From Craterostigma plantagineum (taxonomy: Eukaryota; Streptophyta; Magnoliopsida; Lamiales; Linderniaceae), in assembly GCA_027422505.1 (NCBI GenBank), contig JAPQWV010000758.1, forward strand, positions 124,001-188,000: a DNA stretch of 64,000 nucleotides, given 5' to 3'. Under the pieces are notes generated by a model. That model worked only from the letters and a program-made list of their open reading frames with translations, had not been told where the DNA came from and did no database searches. Positions within the stretch are counted from its first letter, which is position 1. Each line of letters starts with the position of its first letter. Both the position numbers and the translations under genes were made by a program. Shown one piece after another: positions 32,121-43,014 of the stretch.

Positions 32121-32468
32121 TAAGCGAGCTGGCGCTATATCCACGCATTTAAGCGTGCTGGCGCTATAACCACGCATTTAAGCGAGCGGGCGCTATAACC
32201 ACGCACTTAAGCGAGTGGGAGCTATAACCACGCATTTAAGCGAGCGGGCGCTATAACCATACGTTGAAGCGAGCGGGCACTATAACCACGCATTTTAAGC
32301 AAGCGGGTGCTATAACCATGCACTCAAGCGAGCGGGCGCTATAACCATGCGTTGAACCGAGCGGGCGCTATAACCACGCATTTAAGCAAGCGGGTGCTAT
32401 AACCACGCACTCAAGCGAGCGGGCGCTATAACCACGCATTAAGTGAGCCGGGGCTATAACCGTGCTTA
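32121..32468 (+). repeat. 29-bp tandem array in N (12 units)
   Basis: Twelve units of AGCGAGCGGGCGCTATAACC followed by ACGCATTTA, varying at a few fixed positions. One more unit stands alone at 32492-32517 after a 24-bp break. Too regular in period and lacking distinct spacers to be anything but a tandem repeat. Confidence 0.9.
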
Positions 32469-32520
32469 ACTAGTACTTAGTTTATGAATTGATAAGCGAG
32501 CTGGCGCTATAACCATGCCA

Positions 32521-32980
32521 CAATAATGGTGTTTCCCGAAATATCCATCAGGTCCCGCAATGACAAAAGGAAAGAGCTAAGCAAAGCACAAAAAGGGCAC
32601 AAAATACAGGAGAAAGGGAATTCCGATGAAACATGCGAACATGGGGCTCCCCACACCATTATGTCTCGAAAGGGATGAAAAAGTATTTTTTATAGGCTAC
32701 CACCATGGTGAAAAAAGGAAAGGTCTATACAAATAGGATGTCCTAGGGAGCTAGGAACAACGTACAACAGAACCTGGGGATCTCCTTAAAAAAAGAAAGG
32801 TTCGAAGAGGAGCTCTGCCATCGGGTCTGCACCAGACAGGCATAGGGGAGTTAAGCTCCCCGAAAAACCACGGGGTCCTAAACCTTCAAGAGGTAATTAC
32901 GGTAGGGAGGTAAGGCCCATCTCACTATTTTACTCTAATTCACTTTTGTCCCAAAAGACAAATTAGAGTAGGGGAGTGGT
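32521..32980 (+). other. N 3' internal region with hairpin and PPT
   Basis: Non-coding. A 38-base hairpin at 32932-32969 (ACTCTAATT pairs with AATTAGAGT, and CTTTT with AAAAG) overlaps the PPT AGTAGGGGAGTGGT that ends at 32980, just before the right LTR. Confidence 0.7.
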
Positions 32981-34116
32981 TGATACGGACTAAAACTAGA
33001 TGCGCCTGAAAAAAGTCAGAAAAGGCCCGTTAGGCCCATTGGAAAACATCTACACTTAGTAAATAATAATAAATGATAGAGATAGGGACCTCCGGGGACC
33101 TCCGACAGGTTTTAGGGACCTCTAACACACTTTAGGGAGCTAATAACAGGCGCTCGGGACCTGAGGAACTACCTGACAGCCCCCAAGGACGAACAAAGCT
33201 TCCCTAATACCCCACCAGATCTTGTAAAAAGAATATCCAATGAAGATGCCACGTGTCCGATTGAGATAAGGCAGTTCCACTGCAAAGCTGCCAGCCGACC
33301 ATTGTTCACTGAAAGGACTGCAGACTGTACAAAGCTGTCCTGACTGAGGGCCTACCTATATTGCGTTGTCCCAGAAGGTCCCATCCCCAGGAATCTGGGA
33401 CGTACCTTCAGGCAATATCCGAGAGCTAAGGACGTACCTTCAGGCAATGTCCAAGAGCCCCCTGTAAAAAGGGGACTTCGTCATTTTCACCATACATTCA
33501 CGTTTCAACACATGAAACACTTAAGAAACCTCTCTCTCACTATGGAAACACCTTTCTTTATTATAACTTCTATTCTTGAGAGAAAACATGAGGAATAGGC
33601 AGTTTGAGTGTGTAAGTCATCAAAGTATAGTGAAAACAGTTTTAGAGCGCCCGTGGACGTAGGATCTGCAAAGATCCGAACCACGTAATTCCTCGTGTTA
33701 ATTTCATTTACGTCTCATCATGTTCAGCACGTCCCAAACAGGTCCTCAATGTCCCAAGCAGGTCCCCAATATGCTCCAATGTCCCGAGCAGGTCCCTAAT
33801 ATGCCCCAATGTCCCAAGCAGGTCCCCAAACGTCCCAATGTCCCAAACACGTCCCAGACAGGTCCGCAAACGCCCCAATGTCCCAAACACGTCCCAGACA
33901 GGTCCCCAATGTCCCAAGCAGGTCCCCAATACGCCCCAATGTCCCAAACAGGTCCCCAATACGTCCCAATACCCCAAATACGTCCCCAACAAGTTCCAAA
34001 CACGTCCCTTTCAATTTCTTTACAAATAAGCACCTTACGCACGTAATTTTATCGATTCTCCGGCTATATAAATTTCCCCACATATAAATCTTGTTGATTG
34101 GGATAGCCCCATATCA
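32981..34116 (+). repeat. N right LTR (1136 bp)
   Basis: It runs from TGATACGGAC to CCCATATCA, followed by the GTACC duplication. It matches the left LTR with scattered substitutions and short indels; the TATA box is changed to TGTA. Confidence 0.9.
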
Positions 34117-36747
34117 GTACCTATCATACGAGTCACAAAATGCAGCCGTCTAAATCATTTCTATTCTATTTGCTAATGATGAACAGAGGGAGTAGGAGGA
34201 GAGCGTAGCCGGTCAACCTTGAATCCATGCTTTGTAAGATGTGTTCTACGCAGCCTGTTAATTATCTACAACAACTGTGAAGAAAACTATTCAGAGTATG
34301 ATCGCAACATGTTAACTAATAACAAGTAATAATAAAACAAACAGTAGTCCATTCCTTCCCGTCAATATCGTAACCATGCCATCTTAAAATCATCGTGCAT
34401 ATGACAGTCATCTATAAGATCCGTAGATCACATGCCATTCTATATGTCCATTAATTTTGATACTCCCGTAATAGACTTGCTAGACTGTACTGTACCCCAG
34501 TCGGCGCACATGCATGGGACTCTGTAACCATTTCGTAATCCCCCGATTTGTAGGGATACATATTGCCTGTACAGGACTCTGTAAAATCCCTCGATTTGTA
34601 GGGATATATGTCATAGCATCCGTATCATACCATCTGTAGTCGTAGCAGTCATAACGGTTTCTCCCTTATTTTACATGTATATAGTGCTGTATAAAATACC
34701 TTATATGACACATAAATAATATAAGAGCACGTTACGGTCACATGGTTCACGTCGATTCATAAATAACACATATATCACGTACTAATCAATTAATCCATAT
34801 AGAACATGTAAACATATAAGGCACATAAGGTACATGTTGCAAATCATACTCACAAGTTTCCCTTATTTTTCCCGTTCGCTTACTCAGCCTTGTCCTTGCC
34901 CTTATCTGATTCCTGACCTATATAATTATTTTATCTGGTGAATATAAATTCCTTTGATGACATGCGTGAATGATATGCATGCTTTATTATGCAAGGCTGA
35001 CTTCTCTTTACCTGTATTTAGCTCTCGATCTATTATTATATTTTTGAAAATATACTATTGATACATTAGTTAAATTAGCAAAAATCTGTTAAATATTAAA
35101 ATTGCTTTTGACCTATTGATTTCACGAATTCGTCTTATAAGTCGCGAATCGTCACTTAACTCGCGAACTCTATATTTCGCGAAGTCCTTAGAATTCGTGA
35201 AGTTGATTTCTGGTTCGTGATATCCTTCCAATTCGTCAATTTATTCAGTTCGTAAAAGCTTCTACTTCGCGAAATCCTTAAGGATTCGCGAAGTCTGTTT
35301 CAGCCCGCTTGAATAGATTTTCAGCCCGAGCTTCTTCGCATAATTCGTGAACTCATCGGCTCGCGAAAACACTGCGCAAAACTTGATTTTGGCCCGAGTT
35401 TTAGAAATTGGCCCGCTAAATGTCATTCGCGAAACTCTTTTGCGAACCTGTTTTGCGAAATTCTTTTTGCGAAAACTAATTCTTTCGAAATTCTATAATT
35501 GAAAAACTTTCCCAATTCCCTTCACAAATCCAAAACACAATTAACTTAAATATTTAATAAATCCTAACTTAATATTTCGGAAATTATTAAAATCCTGGAA
35601 AATAACATATGTTCAAAAATTATCAAAACTTTTATCATTAACATCTCCTTCAACAACAAATCAAAATCAAAAAAGTCGTACACTTAAAAACATCTTTTAC
35701 CTTTTGAAATTCTTATAATTTCGATCAAACTATAAAATTTTTAAGAACATCAAGAACATCATCCAAACTTTAAATATTTCCAAGCTTAGGCATGTTAAAA
35801 TCTTGTTACTATAAAACACTAACTACCAAAGATCCTATATTACTAAAAACTTTTAAATTCTTTCCTATCGAAACTGTCTAAAACTATTCAATCACCAAAT
35901 CATTAATATATATTTGCAAACAACGTTCATGGCTAAGCTTTTTAAAACACTTATAATATTTAGAAACCCTAATACCTTAGGTTAGTTCGTCTCCTCAAAA
36001 ACATAATAAATATCAATAAAACCTCCAACATGTTTAAAACCTAAAAATCCAAGATCGATATAAAACATAGTTTAAACAGCCTCTCATGATTATCAGTACT
36101 TTAAAATATGATAACTCGTGATTAACAACATAAATTCACAGTAAGGAATCATACCCCTTTCTTTAGCTTAATTGAAATCGAGTTCTCGTTTTCTTTCTAA
36201 CCTTAGTTTTCGAAAGTTGTGAAGGTAGCATAAGTTGCTTCCTTATTACTAATCTTACGATTTACGTGTTGAGATAAACAAATGACGTGATCTATACTTT
36301 ATCCATGCTTATCATAACTGTAAGAAACACTTGTTATTTTATTATTATTTTACCTTTCCACACAACCAAGTCTTCGAACTATGAAAACTTTGAAATTCCC
36401 ATTGACCCGTAAAGACTTGCCTCTCCCTCACTTTGCGAATGCAATTCGCGAAGCTATTGTATATATATGATTCGTCAAAGGTCCTTTGTGTATAAGGTTC
36501 GCGAACTTGATGTAAAGGTGTACCGCAAACTTCAATTCTTAATAGTATTATATTCAATGCGAAAACTTTTAATCCCTATAATGCAAAAATTTCCTAGTTT
36601 ATATATGTTTATGTATGAAGTTCATAGTAAATTGGTCCCCACGACAACTCATGTGTGTTAGACTTATTTTCATCAATCATGGTACTTGTATCTCTTATAC
36701 CACGATAATATGTCTTAGAGCAACACGTAGGCTTCCTAGCCAATTTG

Positions 36748-36780
<33 letters not shown>

Positions 36781-37029
36781 AATTAAAAAGATAGTCTCCA
36801 TGAAAACTTTATATAGCCCACGAAAACTTTATTTCACTTAAATTCCTATCTAAAACTTTTATTAATAATGGTTTCTTTAGTTACTTATTTTCATGCTTAC
36901 ATCTTACATTGCCTTAGGCAAATATGAATACCATCTATATACATGATAAAATTAATTATGCGAATGCATGAATTGTGAATGCATGAAATAATACACGGTT
37001 TCAGTTTGCTTTCGGTTCCTGAAAATCAT

Positions 37030-37945
37030 CCCTGCTCAACCCGATGCAGTTCCTCCCATTCCAGAGAGGAGAACTCCTAAGGACCCTATTCGATACAATG
37101 ATGCCGAGAGAGCACGAGCCAGAGCAGACAAGCTTGCGCGACACTACGTACTTCAGGCTCTACCAAATGATGTCAATAAGCAAGTCGACGTAATGGTCAC
37201 TGCAATGGAAATCTGGGATGAAGTATGCAAAATGATGGTTGGGACAGAAGTTAGCAACCTGTCTAAGAAATCTAGCATCCTCACTGCCTATGATTCCTTC
37301 AAAGCTAAGGAGGGGGGTGAACTTCGAGCTGTTTATCTTAGTTTCCTGACCATCATCAATGAGATGAGAAAGATCAACATCCAATGCTCCAACCTCGAAC
37401 ACAACATCAAGTTCCTCTCCACACTTCAACCTGAGTGGGAACGGATTGCAGTTCTGGTTAAGCAACAGATGCTATGGACATTCATTCCTTACATGATAAC
37501 CTCTCATAATACTCCTAGTATGCCAAAGAAATCAAGAACGAAGGAAAGACAAATGTCGACATGGAACCCATTGCACTCGTGACCTCTAAATCAAGCCACA
37601 TGAGCTCGAGAACTTCTAAAGGAAAGCAAGCCATACAATCTGACACATCAGACAACGCTGAATCTGCCAAGAATCTGAGGACGAACTCTAATCAATCAGA
37701 AAGAAACTGGCTATGATCTCAGAGACGATCAATAATATGAGCGCCAAGAAATCATCATCTTCCTTCAACAAACAACGAACCTCGGGCGGGAAACAAAAGT
37801 TAGTTGCTCCCGAAGAGGCTAAAACAAAGAAAGCTGAAGTGTTAAAGTAGTGCTTCAACTGTGGCAAACCAGGTCACTTCGCTTCTGAATGCTTCAGACC
37901 TAAGAAGAAAAACACCGAATACTACAAGAAGAAATTTCAGCTCTC
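37030..37945 (+). pseudogene. gag: Copia A gag, 3' part with CCHC knuckle
   Basis: This continues gag after T2: NDVNKQVDVMVTAMEIWDEV, then KSSILTAYDSFKAKEG and FLTIINEMRKINIQ to VLVKQQ near 37470, where a frameshift occurs relative to copy B. Further shifts and a stop precede the zinc knuckle CFNCGKPGHFASEC (37851-37892). Gag would form the particle and bind RNA. Confidence 0.85.
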
Positions 37946-39590
37946 ACAACGCAAGGAGGCGGGAATTGTCTTAGTTGCTGAGGAAGAGGAATGGCAGGAG
38001 GACACGTATGATGAGGAGGAAGATGAAATGGCCTTCATGGTGAAAAGTAATGACAATGATTCCGACGAGGAAGAACCAGGCATAGGGTCAGAGGACGGAT
38101 GTCTCCTCATCCGACCTGGAGGTATACACCCCATCTCTAAATGATTTTATCAAACTTGAACGTAGAATAACCGAACTCTCCATGCATCGTACAGATTACT
38201 CAGAACTCTAAAGCAACTTTGACAAAAATTCTGCCTTACTAAACAAACAATAGGAAGAGTAGTTATTTTTTTAAGAATCCTTAACCTTGTTAGAAACTAA
38301 AGTGAAGACTTTAGGAGAACTTATAGAAAGTAAGGAAAAATTGCCGATACTTGTAGGAACTTAAAGGACAGTGAAGAGGAACGAGTAAATGCATTGTCTC
38401 AATATGAACTAATCACCAACGAACGTGTTCGTCTATACAAGAATGTCAAAGAATTAGAGGACATTATCACCAAAAGAGGTCAAAGTGAACGAACCTTGTT
38501 TCTTAGCCAACCTAAAGATGTGGACTTCTATGATCCCCGTGAAGGATTGGGATTTCAACTCACCACTAACCCAAAGAAAGAGAAAGTGCTATCTCTGTAC
38601 AACATTAAACGATTTGGGTTGAGCCTTGAAAAACTAATGCCCTTCGTAGGATCAAGTGAGGTGACTGGATTTGATGAACAGAAACGGAGGAATAAAAAAT
38701 GGGCCCAAATCGTATACAGAACTCAATGATAGCTACAAAACTAGAAAGATAACACTCTCTGATGATTACATGTCACCATTTGGACCTGAAATTCAGGAAA
38801 GCACTGACGAGCGGGCTAAACCCATTTATTCATCTATCTACATTCCAGAGATTATTTGCAAAATAGGCGACTTGATAGCCTCTCTAGAATCAGAAAAGAA
38901 AGCCCTTGAAGAAGAAAAAACTACTCTGTTAAGCAAAATCTATACTTGAAAACTTTCCTGACGCTTACAAACCTTCCACCTCCCGTCCTGTTCCAGAAAC
39001 CTCTACATGTAAATGCAAGCAAACTACGAGGAAAACTGCTTTATCGTACACTAACTTTGTAACACATGTACCCACAGACAAAGGCGTGAGATCTGAGGAA
39101 GCAAAGAAGGTTCAATCTGGCTCAGCAAAGAAGACAACATTCCCTGATAAGAAGAATAGACCAGTCTCAAACCTTACTTCTCATGTTTCCAAAACTTTTG
39201 CATTTCCAAAAGTGACTTCTTTTGTAACTAAATATTGTCATGTAAACAATGATGTATTTTCCCATCCTCATCACAACCTTTTCAGCAAAAATGCTTCCAC
39301 GTCACATAGCTCTCATTCTAAGAGTATATCTCCCAAGCTCAAGAATCATACTACCAAATCTAAGAGAAAGAAGCACACCACCTCCAAGATCAAACAGAAC
39401 AAGAAATTAAGTCAAAAACAAATTTGGATTCCAAAATCCCAACCGTATCCCATAGGCAATTGTCGTTCTTGGGTTCTTAAATCAGTTATCCAACAATCTG
39501 ACAAAGAACTCAATCTAACAACAAATACGTTAGAATCTACATTTGCTATCAAAGAAGGGCCCATCTATAAATGGGTACCTAAGCTTTTGA
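37946..39590 (+). pseudogene. Copia A gag-pol spacer (coiled-coil, basic)
   Basis: An acidic stretch (EEEEWQEDTYDEEEDEMAF), then degenerate coiled-coil sequence with several stops (38150-38400), 38394-38729 (LYKNVKELEDIITKRG, YNIKRFGLSLEKLMPF), 38671-38949 (YIPEIICKIGDLIASLE) and a Lys/Ser-rich part to 39600 (KIKQNKKLSQKQIWIPK). The same order is found in copy B on the other strand. No enzyme domain; probably the long gag C-terminal extension of this family. Confidence 0.7.
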
Positions 39591-39599
39591 TTCTTTTTT

Positions 39600-40860
39600 G
39601 TAGGTCCGTCATGTGTGGTATTTAGATTCAGGTTGCTCCTCACACATGACGGAAACAAAGAGCAGTTGAGCAACTTCTCTGAAGGATTTCTCGGGAAGGT
39701 CTACTTCGGAAATGGTCAATCTGCACAAATGTTAGGAACGGGTGTCTCATCCATGATAGACTGACCATAAAAGGAGTCTCCTACATCGAAGGAATGAGCT
39801 ACAATTTATTCAGCATTGGACGTTTCTGTGACAAAGGCTACAAGGTGAATTTCGAGACTAACAAATGTAGTGTCACCGATAACAATGGAAGAGAGCTACT
39901 CACTGGCCACAGAAAGACGAATCTATACTCCATTGACCTCAAAACTGTCCGACCAATGTGCCTCCTCTCCCGTGCCTCTCTACATCAGAACGATCTCTGG
40001 TATCAACAACTCTCTCATCTCAGTTTCAAAGACCTTAACAAACTGCGATCAAAAAACTTGGTCAAAGGACTTCCCTCGTTCAGATATCACAAAGAGCATC
40101 TCTGCTCGGCGTGTGAAATGGGAAAGATAAGGAAAGCATCCCACCGGACCAAACACATAGCCTCAACCTCCAAACCTCTCGAACTCTTCACATGGATCTG
40201 TGTGGACCTATGTGCACTCAGACCATCAATGGACGAAGATATGTGTTGGTTATGTGGATGATTTCTCGCGCTACACATGGACCAAATTTCTCAGAACCAA
40301 GGACGAAACCCAGGTCTAATCATTGAGTTCATCAAAACCGCACAAAACCTCTACCAACTAAGTGTCCAAATTATCAGAACTGACAATGGGATATAATTCA
40401 AGAACAAAAAGCTCAGTGACTTCTATGCGTCACTTGGAATCACCCAACAGTTCGCAGCGGCAAAAACGTTGTAGTTGAGCGCAAGAACAGAACCTTAGTT
40501 GAAGCAGCTCGAACACTCCTTATTCACTCTGGATTAACTCACTTCTTGTGGGCTGAAGCAATGAACACAACTTGTTTCATACAAAATCGTGGCTCCCTTC
40601 ACAAGAGGTTCGATAGGACTCCCTACGAGTTGATAAATCGCAGAGTGCCAGACGTCTCTTTCCTGAGAGTCTTTGGATGCAAGTGATACAGAACAAACGA
40701 TCGTGTAGATAGAGGCAAACTCAACCCAAAAGCATTTGAAGGAATACTGGTGGGATACTCGACAACCTCCAAAGCCTATCGAGTATACCTCAAGGAGAAA
40801 AGATCGGTCATGGAAAGCATTAACGTGACGTTTAAAGTAGACTAAGTGGCTTCTGCACAA
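39600..40860 (+). pseudogene. pol: Copia A protease and integrase
   Basis: The protease active site WYLDSGCSSHMT lies at 39616-39651, in a frame soon lost. Integrase: GAG-preintegrase and HHCC region (LWYQQLSHLSFKDL, HKEHLCSACEMGK) at 39794-40200; a frameshift near 40240; the core continues (VDDFSRYTW, RTDNGI with a stop in place of the next residue, VVERKNRTLVEAARTLLIHS, FLWAEAMNTTCF) to 40845. Internal stops at about 40394, 40684 and 40842 inactivate it. Confidence 0.87.
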
Positions 40861-42068
40861 ATCAGTCCAGAACCCGGACTTCTACGAGAGTTGACGAAAA
40901 ATCAACCAAGCACCTCCTCCATGGGTGAACCTTCAAATTCCAATACACTGAGCGACATGGAACTCGATCTCTTATCGAGGATCTCCTCTCTAGACCGTCG
41001 CCACTCACGGCTCCAACAACTTATGTAGCACCAAGCAATAATGATTCTGTAGTGACTGGCAATGACAATTCTCCTCCTACGTTGGAAAATCTCCACATTG
41101 AAGACGACATCGAACTTCCAACTGATACTGAGATCATCTCCAGCTCTGCCGCAGAAACACCTCAGCCCACTTCGACAATTGAAATTTCTTCGGGAGAGTC
41201 AAGCACCACCTCAACCTGGAGAAGCAATGGAGCATCAGGCTGATCAAAGTGAAGAAGCCATGTGTGATACCAATGTAGCTGGATCATCACAATCTTATAC
41301 AAGAAAGTGGACCCGTGCACACCCGAACTCATAAATAATTTGGGATCCCTCCACTGGAGTAACAACGCGAGCGTCAATGATAAATGAAAGCCTTTATTCA
41401 TGCTTTCTCAGTCAAAAGGAGCCCAACAAAGTAGCTGAAACCCTCGCCGACCCAGATTGGATAATCGCAATGTAGGAGGAAATCAATCAGTTTGAAAGGC
41501 TGGAAGTTTAGAACCTAGTACCTAGACCGGCTGGGAAAACCATCATAGGTACTAAATGGGTGTTTAAGAACAAAAAGGACGAGCAAGGAGTTGTAATCCC
41601 GAATAAAGCCAGGCTGGTAGCAAAAGGATACAATCAATAGGAAGGAATCGATTATGATGAGACATATGCTCCAGTCGCAAGAATTGAAGCCATCAGGATT
41701 TTCTTAGCTTTCGTTGCACACAAGAACTTCACAGTCTACCAAATGGATGTTAAAACTGCATTCCTCAACGGAATTCTGAAGGAAGAAGTTTTTGTATCTC
41801 AGCCTGAAGGTTTTGTGAACGAACAATTCCCATACCACGTCTACAAACTCGATAAAAGCTCTCTATTGACTTAAACAAGCTCCCAGAGCCCGGTACGAGG
41901 TCCTCTCGGATTTTCTCATCTCCTCCGGATTCACAAAAGGGAAGATCCATACGACTCTTTTATCAAGAAGGACGGTTCTAACATTATGCTGGTACAGATT
42001 TACGTCGACGACATCATCCTCGGCTCGACGGATGCAATAATGTGCAGGAACTTTGGAGATCTAATGCC
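40861..42068 (+). pseudogene. pol: Copia A linker and partial reverse transcriptase
   Basis: A Ser/Thr/acidic linker (40861-41450) leads to [30 protein letters not shown] then stop, [38 protein letters not shown] and the catalytic box [13 protein letters not shown] (about 41992-42030). The LYGLKQAP region is frameshifted near 41870. RT ends at about 42068, where it joins the post-pol ORF; copy B has a further 2 kb here (RT end, RNase H, intergenic). Confidence 0.87.
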
Positions 42069-43014
42069 CCGATCCAATCATTATGAAAATCCTAGCAAAT
42101 CACCCTCTGAAAGTAGCCCTCAATATCACCGAGTGTGTCTATGAAGTATACGTACAACAATTCTGGGCCACTCTTCAAAACCCGACAAATAACGCCAAAA
42201 CTACCCGTCTCTCTGCCAAAATTGACAATACCATTGTCGTCTTTACCCCAACCATTCTTCGCTCCCTACTAAATCTACCATACTCACTTCTCTATGATAC
42301 ACATCCCACTAACGATGACCTCAAAAAAGACTTCCTATTCATGGGCCACAAACCTAACGCAGAAAACTCCATTCACCTCCCGAACTTCTCAGCAAAAGAT
42401 ATCCCAGGACCCTGGCGGACCCTCTTTATGATCATCAACAAATGCCTTTCTCGAAAGCATGTGGGATCCGATCGGTGCAACCGCAACATTATGCTGATCT
42501 TCCACGGCATCGTCTTTAACAAAAAGTATGATTTCGCCCAACTGCTATGGACGGACATCCTTAATCATTTAAGAGACGAGGTCTCGGATCAACAAAGACA
42601 GTCCTTCCTTACATATGGTGGCTCTCTGTCATCGTCCAGCATTTCTTGGATTTTCATCCAGAAATAGAGCGACGACCACGAACTGAGGGTTATCAAACTC
42701 CAAAGCTCATCCAAATACACTCAACAAAGAGCAAGATCGATCTAGAGGCAATGATCCTACCGGATTATCTACTTCGTCTTCTCGATCCGACTGACCCAGA
42801 GATCCTAAAATACCTTCGAGCAAACAACCTCGAAGATGTTCCCATGGTTCAACACATCCCAGTTGAGCCTAACCTAGGGATAAGCCAACCCTCACAGCCA
42901 AATATAGGTCAGGGAAGCTCCTCATCCCCAAAACAAAACCAAAAAAGAAAATCAAAAGGGGACAACGGAAGTAGTAAACAGGAACGGTGTAAAAAACACA
43001 AGCACGACCGTCTT
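42069..43014 (+). pseudogene. Copia A post-pol ORF (5' part), function unknown
   Basis: A 194-aa frame (ILANHPLKVALNITECVYEV, FTPTILRSLLNLPYSLL, MIINKCLSRKHVGSDR, IFHGIVFNKKYDFAQLL) shifts near 42650 into 42646-43026 (LEAMILPDYLLRLLDPTDPE, then a Lys/Ser-rich tail). This extra ORF is recurrent in copia elements of some eudicots, notably Asteraceae as I recall; its role is unknown. It is cut by LTR X at 43015, and the last residues before the stop at 43024 are LTR sequence. Confidence 0.75.

Larger units (their letters stand above)
28978..34116 (+). mobile_element. N: complete non-autonomous LTR element
   Basis: Two LTRs (28978-30107 and 32981-34116) flank 2.87 kb without any gag-pol sequence. 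The PBS after the left LTR and PPT before the right one give plus orientation. Direct GTACC copies at 28973-28977 and 34117-34121 are the target duplication in the T2 LTR; the uninterrupted site is in the other LTR near 18073. This is a LARD-type element that would rely on another element's proteins. The family is unknown to me. Confidence 0.92.
17934..37024 (-). mobile_element. T2: Tekay/Del-type Ty3 element with two interrupted LTRs
   Basis: Minus-strand order: 5' LTR (37024-28828), PBS, gag, protease, RT, RNase H, integrase with chromodomain tail, PPT, 3' LTR (24267-17934). The flanking ATCAT at 17929-17933 and 37025-37029 is a direct 5-bp target duplication in copia A gag. Without its passengers (pararetrovirus and MITE on the left, N on the right) it is close to 11 kb with LTRs of about 3.1 kb. 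Confidence 0.93.
28828..37024 (-). repeat. T2 5' LTR, split by element N
   Basis: The outer end is TTTCAGGAACCG at 37024 (TG has become TT) and the inner end is GGGGCGCTACA at 28828. Without N and one copy of GTACC it is 3053 bp. The part 35120-35470 has the TTCGCGAA motif cluster, and 36750-36778 is an (AT)n run. Frames such as 36345-36557 are not genes. Confidence 0.88.
16446..43014 (+). mobile_element. Copia copy A (same family as B and C), split by T2
   Basis: 5' LTR, PBS, leader and gag start lie left of T2. Gag remainder, protease, integrase, partial RT and the post-pol frame lie right of it. Leaving out 17934-37029 brings gag back into one frame, so both parts are one element. RNase H and the 3' LTR are absent: RT is joined directly to the post-pol ORF near 42068, and LTR X follows at 43015. 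A relation to SIRE-type copia is suggested by the post-pol ORF but not proven. Confidence 0.88.

Noticed and set aside
30280..32150. Many 60-106 aa frames inside N
   Set aside because: Composition-driven open frames in GC-rich tandem repeats; none resembles a gag or pol domain.
32121..32468. Regular 29-bp repeats resembling a CRISPR array
   Set aside because: The whole unit repeats with no unique spacers, there are no cas genes, and it lies inside a plant LTR element.
36345..36557. 70-aa minus frame also present at 23351-23563
   Set aside because: Part of the T2 LTR shared by both copies; no coding support, not conserved in frame.
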